From assembly GCF_051014445.1 (NCBI RefSeq), contig NC_135141.1:28667422-28731421 (forward strand): a stretch of 64,000 bases of DNA, in the 5' to 3' direction. The notes beneath the pieces were generated by a model that made no database searches, was not told the origin of the DNA, and saw only the letters and a program-made list of their open reading frames with translations. The position numbers and the translations under genes were made by a program. Shown here piece by piece: positions 36,001-48,500 of this stretch. Source of the DNA: Colletes latitarsis (Eukaryota > Arthropoda > Insecta > Hymenoptera > Colletidae). Numbering within the stretch: the stretch's first letter is position 1; each line of letters begins with the position of its first letter.

Positions 36001-38090
36001 CAACAAATAATTTAATTGTACTATTGATTTTTGTTAGTATTGCAAAGCTTAAATCAACGTCCTGGACAAACTATGGCCATGCAAGGTATGCAAAATAAAA
36101 TGCCAGGAATGGGTATGATGCCTGCCCAAACTAGTGGCCCAATGAGTCATATGGGTTCAATCCAGACCATGCAAAATAATTCAATGCTGACACAGATGAA
36201 TCAAATGGGACCAGGACAAATCCCTCCACAAATGAATCAAGTAGTTCCTAATCCTATGGGACAAATCACTCCCGGACAAATGCAGCAAAGCATGCAGGTA
36301 TATATAAATATTTTGATAAGGAATATATCATTTTCAATATTTGTAATAAATATACAAATGAATGCCAAAATACATGTTACATTTTAGACTCAAATGCAGA
36401 ATCAATTATCCAGTCAAATAAGTAATCAAATCGGCGGATCTATAAGTGGAATTCAAACTAGTATGCCACAGCAGATGAATCAAATTGCTTCAGGGCAATT
36501 GGGTCCTGCTCAGATGCAACAGCAGTTAAATCACATGCAAAGAAAAGTATAAAAATCAAGAAGTAGTACATATATACATACACAATATTTTTAAACGTTT
36601 ACAAGAATGTTCACTTTCAGCCAGGTGAAATGATAAACACTGGATTTGCAGGTCCTCGAAATGTTACTGCAAATCAGTTTTTAAGACAAAGTCCATCGCC
36701 GTCAGCTCCAAGTCCAGCTGGTTTAAGTGCACCATCAAGGTTATTGATATAGAATAATATTTCAGATATATTAGTGTATTCGTACATCTTTAAAAGAAAA
36801 TATTTTGTATAGTAACCAGATGGTAGCATCTCCAGCATTAGTTCCATCACCAAGCCCGCAGCATGCTATAATGGGAGGACCACAACGATCTGTAGGTATG
36901 TTAAAACAATTTATAATCTAAAGTTTATAATTTCAAATACAAATAAAAACAGTAATAAATATTATATATTCAACTAGGCATGGCACCATCTCCTAGTAGT
37001 TCTTTGAACACTCCTGGAGGTGTTGGTGCTACTCCAAGTCCACAACAAGAAGACCAAGCATACAGAGATAAAGTTCGACAATTGAGTAAATACATTGAGC
37101 CCTTACGAAGAATGATCGCTAAAATGGGTAACGAAGGAAGTAAGTAATTTAGGATTTAAATGCATACATTTGCATACATCCACTATCAATTATCACATTT
37201 ATTTTCATTGCAGATGTCGATAAATTAAGCAAAATGAAGAAGCTTTTAGAAATTTTATCAAATCCTAGCAAACGTATGCCAATGGATACACTATTAAAGT
37301 GCGAAGTTGTTCTTGAAAAAGTGGACTTTAAACGAAGCGACGCTAGTGTTGGGCCTCCGGTACCAACATTGAAAGAACATCACTTCTTCAGTCCGCTTTT
37401 GGAAACAGTAAGCACGCATCTTCAAAGCCCGGTGGTAAATCACACATTACAACGTACATTTGGTCCGTGTTTAGAAGCTCTGTTTGGCCCAGAAATAAAG
37501 TGAGTGTTATTTATATTTCTCTATGAAGAATTATGTTACACGATGTCGCTAATGACATTTTCTTTGTACAAATAGAAATTTACCACCACCATTGAAAAAG
37601 CAGAAAATAGAAGAATCTCTTAGCGATATACCAGACGTATTACAAGGAGAAATAGCTCGATTAGATCAACGATTTAAGGTAACTTATTTATCATTGCGTT
37701 ATATTTTTTTTTTTTTCGTAAGGTGCGCATATGTATATCTGTGCGTATATGTGTGCATAGGTCAGCCTTGATCCAGCGCAACAAAACGGATCTAAGTGTA
37801 CTCAGTTAATATGTTGGTTGGATGATCGTCATCTTCCATGCGTTCCACCAGTATCAGTTACAGTTCCGGCTGATTATCCCCTTACGCCTCCTCGTTGCGT
37901 TATGGCGCCCCACGAATACGCTACAACATTTCTTTGTGCCGTACAAAAAGCTTTAAATGCCCGTATAACGAAACTTCCTCGTCGCTTTTCTGTTTCTCAA
38001 TTATTAGACACTTGGGAAATGAGTGTAAGACAAGCTAGCGCACCTTCGCAAACGCCCATTACTACTAGCACTGTATTAATGGGATTATAG
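33025..38090 (+). CDS. MED15: Mediator complex subunit 15
   Basis: Twelve exons: 33025..33086, 33273..33360, 33461..33512, 33593..33787, 36038..36297, 36388..36546, 36621..36739, 36813..36895, 36978..37139, 37214..37499, 37576..37678 and 37761..38090; 632 aa. It is the Mediator tail subunit that receives activators and passes the signal to RNA polymerase II. Residues 1-67 form the KIX domain (SWKTQNFRQSV, ENHVFQKAKTKEEYLGFVAR). The middle is Gln/Met/Pro/Gly-rich and disordered. The conserved C-terminal region starts near QAYRDKVRQLSKYIEPLRRM and ends with VPVSVTVPADYPLTPPRC-like sequence joined to Mediator (exon 12: VSVTVPADYPLTPPRC). All phases close. The 2.25-kb intron 4 (33788-36037) holds a separate single-exon ORF. 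Confidence 0.95.
34802..35683 (+). CDS. Unrecognised 293-aa protein nested in MED15 intron 4
   Basis: This intronless frame starts at ATG 34802 and ends at TAA 35681-35683, entirely inside the 2.25-kb fourth intron of MED15, on the same strand. The length is far beyond chance in such AT-rich DNA, and codon use looks coding. I recognise no family. The N-terminal 45 residues are Ser/Tyr/Asp-rich (YYSQYESSAESEF). A charged segment follows, then helical stretches with likely coiled-coil character at about 115-230 (LKYIKLLRKWYLSLGYS, RVLNMMREIKILLDNFVQRL) and an acidic tail. There is no signal peptide and no membrane segment, so it is likely cytoplasmic or nuclear. AT-rich sequence with polyadenylation-like motifs follows. 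It could be a retrogene or an independent nested gene. The rest of intron 4 (33788-34800 and 35684-36037) shows nothing. Confidence 0.8.
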   Translation: MPKLTNRYYSQYESSAESEFLYDSDNSDSYNRLMNSPSQVSFRRYIEHRNDEEEMHEFWKDTLHEKKNHAKEIKKQCGMAVDLTDNRVSYIYEPVINESSIEGIKFVVTLKYIKLLRKWYLSLGYSRLPEVIKLDNNIKNGVYNPIERRVLNMMREIKILLDNFVQRLTYVHQVIDKVKETYRDIQFDIDKSLVYLKVLLVEKGWPKNLEKTSSKDIIILKLKLDENLQTKDISYEYICEKSIPKEIKEMCTDKLENMVKIFFSCRLMEAFEKFMNEEISVENEHFEEVSPSS

Positions 38091-39071
38091 TACGATTTTA
38101 TTCGCAAAATATTTTATAAACTTGATATAATTATAAATTACTTATCACACATTTATTTGTAATCATCTGTGTAATTTTTCCTCGCCAAATATCTATGGCT
38201 ATATATATTTCTTTACAATTTAAGTAATATCAATGTTTATACTGAGAATTCATAAATGGCGTATGCCAGGCACGACACATTTTGATAAAATCATAATAGA
38301 GTGTTGTCAGGGCATGAAATCACGATATAGCTCAATTTTTTATTTTTTTGACTTGCATCGTAATTCTCGCAGGAAACATCCACAAAGTGATCCTTCCCCC
38401 ATTTTGACATAGAATTTGTTTAACGATCGTAGGATAGATCATTTCTAATCCACACTTGCAAACTCGTTCATCAATTTTGTTCTTTCAAATAGATTCATAT
38501 ATTTTCTAATGCACTTCTTTTATCCGATCGTTAAAAGAATTTCGTGCATACGTTTGAAAATAGCATCAGATTAAATTTGGTTTATGTTAAAAAAAATACG
38601 TATTCCTTTATTTTGTCCGCTCAGAAACCTGCTATGTCATCAAAATGGGTTGGAGGGTGCATTTCGCGAATGTATATCCTTAAAAAATATATATGTATGT
38701 ACATTTTTACTTAAAAGAATTTATTATTAGTTCCATTTTCTTTAACTTTAGCTTACATAAAATACCTATAGAATTAAGATGTATCAAACTCATTTAATTA
38801 TGTAAAAATTCCGAAAATTTCAGTACAATAAATTTGAAATGCTAGAAACAATGTGTAATGTCCCTATTCTGTCCCTGCTCTTCCCATGTTTGGTGTTAGA
38901 TGTATTTCTATATTTTCAATGGTCAATGCACGTATCCATAGTAATGAAGGAAATGTATAAAGTATCACTAGACAGTTTATAGGTTGATGCGGTGTCATAT
39001 TCTATACTTAAAACGTACAATACGATAAATTATTTACATTGTGCAAATTCGATCAAGAAAATTTGATCGCA
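38091..39071. other. MED15 3' region to POFUT1 start
   Basis: About 1 kb with no coding exon. It presumably contains the MED15 3' untranslated region (AT-rich, with AATAAA-like motifs, for example near 38828) and the POFUT1 promoter. No repeat was recognised. Confidence 0.5.
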
Positions 39072-40650
39072 ATGTTCAGTATTATTTTTTTAATTTTGTT
39101 ATTGACCAAGTTTTATAGCTCATATTGCGAACATTTTAATATTGATACAAATGGTTATATTGTTTACTGTCCATGTATGGGTAAGATTGTAACAATACTT
39201 TTGAACCTAGCCTTTATTCTTATAAAAAATAATTGCATACGATGGTTATGGATTTCAGGAAGGTTTGGAAATCAGGCAGATCATTTTTTAGGTGCTTTAG
39301 GATTTGCAAAAGCAATAAACCGTACTTTGGTACTACCACCATGGGTTGAATATAGAACTGGTGAAACTAGATCTGTTAGTAATCAATATTGTTTAACATC
39401 TTACACAATAGTTACATTCTGTGATTAAGTATTTCTCATTTATTTCTTAGATACAAGTTCCTTTTGATAAATATTTTAATGTCTCACAAGTACAAAGTTG
39501 CCATAAAGCAATATTAATGGAAGATTTCATGAATGGTATTGCAGAGAGAATATGGCAACCTAAGGAAAGAGTATGTAAGTTTTGGATGTTATACAAAAAG
39601 ATTAGATATCTTTCTGAGACATGCTATTGCTTTTAGCTTTCTGTTATTCTGCACGTGGCAAAAAAGATTCATGCAATGCTAAAGAGGGGAATCCATTTGG
39701 TCCATTCTGGGACACGTATAATATAGATTTTGTAAAATCAGAATTTTATGGCCCTCTTCATTATGATGTTTATCATACAGACATGGCAATACAATGGCGA
39801 AAACAATACCCTGCAGTAAGTTGGCCAGTATTAGCATTTACAGGTGCACCTGCTAGTTTTCCTGTTCAGTTAGAAAATAAAAAACTACACAAATGTCTTG
39901 AATGGAACACAGTGATGCTTGATAAAGCAAAAGTATTTATAAAACAAAAATTGTCAAAGGGAGCTTTTGTAGGAATTCATCTGCGTAATGGAATTGATTG
40001 GGTATATATATATATATTATTTTATAAATTACTAACTAAAAAATAATACTAGAAAACAGTATGATATAAATATAAATAAAAAGTATGCATTATTTTTCCT
40101 TTGTTCGCTATAGGTTCGTGCTTGTGAATTTATATCAAGTACACCGAACCTTTTTGCCGCTCCCCAGTGTCTTGGTTATCGAAATGAACGTGGTAAAGCA
40201 ACTTCTGCTATGTGTTTACCATCGTTTGATTTAATAGTACGCCATCTCAAACGTGTTATACGTAATGGTAATGATATCAGATCAGTATTTGTAGCATCTG
40301 ATAATAATTACATGACAGAGGAACTTACTAAAGCTCTAGCGCGTATGGAAGTAAGAAATTTTTCAAGATATTTCATGATAATATATATAATATTATCTAT
40401 AAAACACGCATGCATTGATAGAATTTGATTTTTTCATTTATTACAGGTGTCGGTTTTTGAACAAGAGTCGCCCGCATCGCCTCATTTAGATTTAGCTATT
40501 CTCGGAAGAGCAAATTATTTTATAGGAAATTGTATTTCTTCTTTTTCAGCTTTTGTTGCTAGAGAAAGAGAAATTAAAGGATATCCTACATTCTTTTGGG
40601 GCTTCCCTACAGAAAGGTCTTCATCTTCTGTTACACACGAAGAATTGTAA
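39072..40650 (+). CDS. POFUT1: GDP-fucose protein O-fucosyltransferase 1
   Basis: Six exons: 39072..39180, 39259..39374, 39451..39574, 39637..40001, 40114..40350 and 40447..40650; 384 aa, normal for the family. It adds O-fucose to Ser/Thr in EGF repeats of Notch and its ligands in the endoplasmic reticulum, and in flies also acts as a Notch chaperone. A hydrophobic signal peptide (MFSIIFLILLLTKFYSS) is followed by CPCMGRFGNQADHFLG, the GDP-fucose site. The block GIHLRNGIDW carries the catalytic Arg (about 233). The C-terminal fucosyltransferase fold ends in HEEL, a KDEL-like ER-retention signal as in fly O-fut1. I chose ATG 39072 because it directly opens the signal peptide. Confidence 0.97.
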
Positions 40651-41322
40651 TAATAAAATAACTATTTCTTCTAAATGTTTCATTTTTTCTCTCTACTTTC
40701 ATTTACTGATAATCAATAAAACGAAATTTATACTAATTTGAATTTAATTATTCTGAAAATTTTGGTTGCTCCTGTAAGTTGAATTATATATATTTCTTTT
40801 TCTGCCCTCTCTACACCACACGAAATTTACATTGTTTAATTATAATTTCTATTTATGTCTTCTAAAATCGATACTTCACGGTCGATTGTGATAGTCGAAT
40901 TATGAATACGATTTCGTGTAGGTCTCGGAATCACCCATCTTTTAAACGATGCGAACGCTCGAAAGCTACTGATTCCATTTAACTAATGTTAGCATATATA
41001 GAATAACTAAATTATCATTATTAAATTGTTAGAAATATACACTCACTTTTTAAGGCTAACTTCGTTCAAAATTACCACTTTGTATAGTGCAGATACTTCC
41101 TGGAAGATATCGCGGAAGTCGTGCAAACGAAAGCGAATACTTAAAATTGTCTTGTCTGTGGTAAAACTGGGTGTTCACTGACATATTGCTATTTTCGTTC
41201 TCGATCTTGATATTTCGAACCAAACCTTTGCACTGTCACTTGTTAGTGGAACACGTAAGAGTTTCTTACGTTGTACAAAATTATTTAAAAAGCGATAATA
41301 CTTTTTCCCTTAGCTGTAAAAA
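40651..41322. other. POFUT1-DCTN2 gap with probable DCTN2 5' UTR intron
   Basis: No coding exon. A donor at 41255 (gaacac|gtaaga) and an acceptor before 41314 (tttttcccttag|ctg) frame a likely 59-nt intron in the DCTN2 5' untranslated region. The rest is AT-rich with no recognised repeat. Confidence 0.45.
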
Positions 41323-43264
41323 ATGGCTGATCCTAAATATGCCGATTTACCTGGCATTGTAAGTACTTCATATACCTCACGTCAGAACCTATACCGAAAT
41401 AATTGTAACGCTAATCATAAATTGTAACGTAATGTAAAGTTAGAATGTTATACTAACGATTAAAATTTTCTAATTCCCTAAAATATTGTTTGTATAAATA
41501 GGCCTATGATCAAGTTGATGTATACGAGACAACCGATTTGCCGGAATCTGAACAATTTCAAATTTATCCCGAGGTAAAGCATTATATATTATTTGTTATT
41601 TATTTATTCTATTATAAGTATTTACGAATTGTTATTAATAATCTCGTTCATAGGATGAAAGTGATTCCATAGAAAAATTACATATAAGTGCCACAGAAGC
41701 ATTTAATAAATTTAAAGGTAAACATGTTGTCAATAAGGGAATTGATTTTTCTGATAGTGTATCACTGAGACCAAAGACAGGCTACAAGTAAATTTTCTCT
41801 TTATAAATCAGTTCAAGGGAAAGATTAGAGCATGTTAATTTTTATGAAAAATTTTAGATTCGAAGATTGGGAACTTCCTGGGGAAGGGGAAAAAGAAACA
41901 CCAATTCAGAAATTTCATCGTTTGCAGTGTGATATTAAAGACTTGTACGAAGAAATAAATGAATTGAAGGTATTAGATTGTTGCTTATATTGTAAAAATA
42001 TTGTATAACTTATCATTTCTGTTTAAAGCATAAGAATTATTTTTTGCACTGTTTCTATAAAATAGGAAAAAGCAGAGGACAAAAAAGAAGATACAAAATC
42101 TGTTGTTGATATAATGTCTCAAGTACAAGACCTAGGAAAACAATTAGATTCCTTAAAATTAGAGGAATCTCTTGGTGCTGATCTTATTGCAACTCTATCA
42201 GATCCACAAGGCACAAGATTAAAGTAAATTTACTTATGTTACATTTATATTGCAAGAATCAGAAATTTTACTATATTAATTAATATTTTAGAGAACTAGT
42301 ATCACAAATAGAAGCATTCAAGCAAACCAGTATTCCTACCTTTGAATCTGATTTAGAAACACAGAGTACAAAAGGCGATAAAACGGTTGAACCTAATGTA
42401 CTCAAGTATCAGATGACATACCTTCCAGAAAAGGCACGAATGCAAGAAGCAGCAAGAATTGCATTGCTTGAGCAAAGACTATGTAATTTAGAAAGTGTCA
42501 TTGGAACATCCAATGATAAACTTGCCAAATTTTCACAGGTGCAATATAATTATTCCGTTTATAATATCACAATTATTTTAGCTTGTTTTATTAATAAACT
42601 ACTTTTGATGGTAAATAAGCGACAAAAACACTTTTTTGACAGAATCTCAAATGTCGAGGAATAATGGAAGCTGTTCAAGAATTAGGAGCAAAAGCTGCAA
42701 TATTAGATCCCCATCAGTTAGACATTATCGAAAACCGATTAGCTTCTTTACTTCATAAAATGGATAATATTGCACAAAAAAAGACTGTGCTAAATTTAGA
42801 CTCGGAACAAGAACAGAAGGTACGCTATTACCCGTGAATATATATTCTTGAATAAACAGAAGTAACATACGTATGTACTTAAATTAAACTTCAAAAACTA
42901 CTTTCAGATTCTAGAAATGTACGAAATCGTGAAACAAACCGAATCGATGTCAGAAGTATTACCTCAAACTGTAAATCGATTGTTGGCATTAAATACAATT
43001 CACCAACAAGGTATGTACCTAAATAAAATTTTTATGATCACTTTTTGTCATGATATGTAATAAATTTTAAATATAATTGTTTTAGCTGCCGAATTTAGTA
43101 AATCTCTAATGCGATTAGAAGAGTTACAATCACAAATTACCGTCGATTTGGAAAGTAATAAATCTCTTTTAAAAGGAATACAAGACAGTTTTGCATCAAA
43201 TTTAGATATTATACAAAATAATATAGTATCACTGGATGAACGTATTAAAAAACTTAACAAGTGA
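41323..43264 (+). CDS. DCTN2: Dynactin subunit 2 (dynamitin, p50)
   Basis: Nine exons: 41323..41358, 41502..41573, 41654..41787, 41858..41969, 42066..42223, 42292..42538, 42643..42819, 42908..43010 and 43086..43264; 405 aa (human about 401). It is a shoulder subunit of dynactin that joins the p150Glued arm to the Arp1 filament and so supports dynein cargo transport. The N-terminus (MADPKYADLPGI, YDQVDVYETTDLPE) is the conserved Arp1-binding peptide. Coiled coils follow at about 120-160, 185-205 and through the C-terminal half, ending SLDERIKKLNK. All phases close. It is convergent with RPL27; about 0.4 kb separates the stop codons. Confidence 0.97.
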
Positions 43265-43648
43265 TAATTTATAGTAATAATGAAAATTCTTTATAGATCG
43301 CGACACTCCAATGTTTGAAATATATATTTATTGACACTCTTTAAATTATTAGAAATTTGCTATGAATCATGCATTGCATTTTAAAGATATTTTTTACCAT
43401 AATTTCACCGAATTGTTAATTTCTAAATATAATATTTTCTATTATATAAATTAATTATTCTTGTATGTTATGCAAGTAAAAAAGCTGAACAATGTATGAA
43501 CATTGCAAATGAAAAATAAATTAGGATCATGCTTTTTAAGTACGCATAATAATAAAAGAAATGTGATTAATTCTTTTTGTCATAAAAGGATGATTAGAAA
43601 ATATTACGCTCCAAAAATATTTGTATATTTTACATTTATTAAAATTAA

Positions 43649-44483
43649 TTAAAATCGTAGTTTTTGGAAGAACCATTTGTTTTTACCAGATTTGTACCTG
43701 TAAACAAATATTTATGTTACCCTGTAAGTATCTACAAAATCACGAAGTCACAAAGCATTAAAACAAAATATAGAAAATCTTCATATAATGAGAAAAGTAT
43801 GCTCTGCAATATAATAATTTGTAAAATATGTTTGTATCTTTATAATCAATTCTAATTATTCATATAAAATAAAATCCTTTTGAAATGGAAATTCTAATGC
43901 ATAGGAGAATTGTTACAACTTACTTATCATATTGTGCAATTAAAAAGGAATTAAACTTACTTTTCTTCAAATTTAACACGTGTCTGGAATCGAACCTTCT
44001 TGCGTTTCATAGGGTCCTTAAGATCCTTAGGAGTTACTTTCTCAAAATGCAAATCTACAGTGTATCTTGTTGGCATCAAATGGTTATAATTTAATATCTA
44101 AAATGCAATCAGTATATACAATTTTTAAATTGCATAAAAAACAAATTAAAAAGAGTAAACATTTATTTATTAATTATGATCTATTTATTCTAAACATACA
44201 ATATTTTTTAATTTCTATGTCACTTAAATTTGTTAAAAAAATTTTAGATGCTTGAAAGACTTACTTTCACAAATGGTTTGATTTTAGAACGTTTGTGAAG
44301 TTTTGCTTTGCCCATTCTTTTATGCACTTTACGTGGATATCGGTCAATACCTGCAACCATGGCATGTCCATATTGCTTTTCTGTAGTGCCATCATCAAAG
44401 TTACGTATGACAATAGCTTTTCTTCCCGCATATCGGCCACTAAGGACCAATACGACTTTCCCTGCTTTCATAATCTTCACCAT
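43649..44483 (-). CDS. RPL27: Large ribosomal subunit protein eL27
   Basis: Three coding exons on the minus strand: 44483..44265, 44097..43961 and 43697..43649; 134 aa (human 136). It is a cytosolic 60S protein with an N-terminal KOW motif (KVVLVLSGRYAGRKAIV), the YGHAMVAGIDRYPRKV block, RYTVDL in the middle, and a C-terminus of KSGKNKWFFQKLRF. An acceptor just upstream (ttttacag before 44497) shows that the 5' untranslated region is spliced, with a probable first exon at 44999-45024 that begins in a pyrimidine tract. Confidence 0.98.
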
Positions 44484-44998
44484 CTTGAAGATATGTACTG
44501 TAAAAAAAAAATTATAAAATTGGTCTATTAATCTGAAAATTGAAAGAAACTAATATCTGCTATAAAAATTTGTGTACAATAATCTAACTTAATAATTAAT
44601 GCTATTCTTTTACAGGATGTAACAAATACTATACAAATATTATACTGGCAGTTGTAAACACTGTTCCAGAAGTATCACATAACCTTTTACATAGACCAGT
44701 TAGTTTTTTCTTTTTTAAATTAGAAAGCAAAATTATGCAAAATTAACACCTTTCGGAACATATAAAATTTAAACGATACGTACAATATCATATTTAATTA
44801 AATATAAACAAAGTTCAAATGTTTGTTGATACACTTGAAAACCTGTTATTAAAGTTACAGAGAGAAAAAAATGGTTAATATGTAAAAATCATCAGAATAT
44901 CTACTATTTAAAATAATAGCATGTATATAAACGAATTATTTTTCATTTTTCCGATGTTTTCGGATTACTTCCTCAGTAACAAACACTACACACCTTAC

Positions 44999-45024
44999 GG
45001 CTTTTCACACCGGAAAAAAGGAAG
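44999..45024 (-). promoter_or_regulatory. RPL27: Probable RPL27 first non-coding exon with 5'-TOP tract
   Basis: On the minus strand, cttccttttttccggtgtg... begins with an oligopyrimidine run typical of ribosomal-protein mRNAs and ends at a donor cc|gtaagg (44999/44998). The matching acceptor is before 44497. The start position is inferred from the tract, not measured. Confidence 0.5.
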
Positions 45025-45584
45025 TTAACCTCACTTTTGATCACTGACCGTTCAATATTCGAAATCTACACTACAGATGTCGTGTTAGTAGATATCCGGT
45101 GATGGCGGCAAACCAATCCTACGTCGTGGTTTAAATAACGTTCAACAAAGTTGTTTCTTAATAGCGAATTTTGTTTGGACCAGGTATTACGTCGATATAA
45201 AATAAAAAATTTGTCTACTTTGTATGAAATTGTATTAAATAATTTTTAAACGTACAAACAATTAGTTTTATATGTATTTCGTTAACCAATTCAGAAATCA
45301 GTAATAATGTTATTTGTGCAAAAACGAACGTAATCGTTGCCCAAATATCTAAACTTTTCGAGAGTTCGAGAATAATCCCAACGATTTTCTCGATACATCG
45401 AAATGATTGGTCGGCATAAGTAGCTTCCTGCTCGCTTGTGTCTTGCACGAGGGATGTTAATAGGCATTATTTTACTCTTATCGTAGAATTTTTATGAAGA
45501 CAAAAGTGCCGAACGATCAAATCATTTAAAAAGACTGATAGTGTTGATATCGGATAGTGGGTGTGAATATAATAAGTTAGCATA
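45025..45584. other. RPL27/NTF2 bidirectional promoter interval
   Basis: About 0.56 kb between the probable RPL27 start and the NTF2 ATG. A minus-strand open frame (45448 down to 45215) could encode one hydrophobic helix, but it has no in-frame ATG. I do not call it a gene. Confidence 0.4.
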
Positions 45585-48500
45585 ATGGCATTAAATCCAC
45601 AATATGAAGTTATTGGAAAGGGTTTTGTACAGCAGTATTATGCACTATTTGACGACCCCACTCAAAGACCAAATTTAATAAATATGTATAATGTAAGTCT
45701 TAATTGTTTGTAATTACGCTTATTTCCTGTGTCGATTCCTTCCCGCATATTTATTCGACGCTGTGTTTACAGACCGAGTCGTCTTTTATGACGTTTGAGG
45801 GTTTGCAAATACAGGGTGCTATTAAAATCATGGAAAAATTAACTGTAAGTATTTACAGTAAAAAATAACATATATTAAATGTATTGTATGTTACTCGTAC
45901 TCGTTTCCAATATGGTTTATATAAACAAAGAAATGATAAGGAGTTGATTAATTCTATTGTTTTTGTATAAGAACAATTATAAAGTTTAATCGATATTTTA
46001 GTTTTTATTTAAATTAGAATGAAACCAACACTAGGTCTTTCTTTAATGTTAAATACAAATTTTTCATTTCCAGAGTTTATCATTTCAAAAAATTAATCGG
46101 ATAATAACTGCTATTGATTCGCAACCAATGTTTGATGGTGGTGTGCTCATTAATGTTTTAGGAAGGTTGCAGGTAAGAAAAATAATATTCACTCTATTAT
46201 GATTACAATGTGGTTAATATCAATAAATAGAAACTTTCATATACAAGTATGCAAAGTCTAATTGTAGCTTGTACATATATTATGTGTGTATATATATATA
46301 CATATACATATATACTCACATAAATGTATGACTGATAAAAATTTTACATCATAGAAAGTATTTTGTAAAACAATATGTGCAAAATTCTTATTCCAATTGG
46401 TTCAGTAATTTAATTTCTTACTACCATGGTCCTCTTTATAATTGATATGATATTATTTTTTAAGCAAAGTAAAGTTTTAATTTCAATATCTTAGTTTTTT
46501 AAATACTTTGTTACATTAGTATACTTTGTGTTCGTCCATACGTTATATTTTATTGGCTGGACATGCTACACAAATGTGTACTGTACTGCCTTACATTTTT
46601 TGTGCTGCCATATGAAGATAGAGATTGAGCTATGACTAATGTCCAGCAACAATCTCTCTATATACCTACCTCCGCAAAGAAGATGAAATAAGAAAATTGA
46701 GTCAGTGATTGTTGATGATTGGGCAGACTGATGAGGATCAGCCCCATGCATACATCCAGACATTTGTCCTGAAGCCTATTGGCACCAGCTTTTACGTGCA
46801 GCATGATATCTTCAGACTTGCACTGCACGACACGGTTTAGGCATCAGGTACTGATCTTCCATTGATCTGTGTACCAATACAGGCAAGCCCAATACTAACT
46901 AAACGTCTAAACTTGCTTTAAATTTGCCAATATGCCTGCTTGTTATTAACTGTCATTTGAATCTACATTTGTTGTCATGCTGCTTTTATATATGATGCAA
47001 TTTACTTTCCCTAGAAGACAATTATTTTGCACTGGTTAATCTTAATACATGACTTTCCAATGAATTTTGCACCCAAAGTATGTTTGTAGTATTGAAATCA
47101 TTGTCTGCACATTTAAATTTATTGAAGTTACTTAAACCTAATAAAATTTTGTAACCTTTTGTTGATTAAACATTTTTTGTTTAACATTAATTATGCTCCA
47201 TCAAAATACAATGATATGAGATACTTTAAATTGCTGAACTGACAGGAATAATGTTAAATGTTTTAATCTTTTTTTAAAATAAAAATATAGTGATATAAAT
47301 AATTTTTCACATGAATTAATAGAACAGTGATGTAAAAAGTTATGAGTAAGTAAAGTTACATAATAATAACAGGTATATTAACAGTAATTCAGCTTTACCT
47401 TTCATCATTTAAATACTTACTCTTCATTAAACATTATTATATCTTTTTTTATTAAAACACAAATTTAATTATCATAGTCCTTTTGAATAATGAAAATTAT
47501 TTATTACGATCTAATAAAAAAACCTAATATGGTCATATAAAAAATTAAGGTAAAGCAGTTTTTTCATATAAATTTTATCATAATGGTAAGTTTCAGTATT
47601 GTAGCACATCATTTTATTTTCTTTTATTACATTTGTGGAACATTTGTATAATTTTCGCATGATTGTTTATAAGGTCATTGACTGCGTTCAGTTATAATTT
47701 ACCTTAGTCAATAACAATATAATTATGCATCAATATATTTTTATACAGGGTAAGTTACTTAATGCTGGAATCTAAAATACCTACATTGTTTTTGGGGATA
47801 ACAAAAAATGTTTGACGAAAGAAACGCTTGATTTAAATGGACAAATAATATCATAAAGGTCACCTTTTCCTCAAGGTACACTTTTTCAAATTTCAAAATA
47901 CAATGAATTCTCGATTATCCGACCCTTGATTAATCGATTCTCGAATTATCGAACTTCTTCATATTTTCCCTAAAAATTCGATAAATGTTCATGAGATTTC
48001 TTATTCGAATCTACATTACATAATCTATTATAATGTATCATGTCATAAAAACCGTATTACGATATATTGTTTTGTCCCGCTTATACTAGAATCAAAAATC
48101 AGGTATTTTCGTACAACGGATATTATACTAATCTTAACTCATGAATATGAGTTATTGTAATAAATGTAAAATTCTCCGATTTTCCGACATTCTTGATTAT
48201 ACGATCAACCCTCGCTCCTGTTCGGACGGATAATCGAAAAATTACTGTACTTCAATTCTTTTGTTTAAATAGACCATGTTTTATTTTTCGTTATTTACTG
48301 TATGGTTTTATTATGATTTTTCCTCTATACTTTATGTTTCGGTATTAGGTGACTTACCCTGATTACAATTAATCTTTCCTAACTAATGTCTATATAAATT
48401 ATTTTTCATATAAAACATAAGTACAATTTTCATACATAGTTATTTGTGCAATATAAATTTATGATTTTATTACAGGCAGATGAAGACCCACCACACGCCT

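Noticed and set aside
45215..45448. Small membrane protein between RPL27 and NTF2
   Set aside because: The hydrophobic helix is suggestive, but no in-frame ATG exists and an upstream in-frame stop closes the frame; left as unproven.
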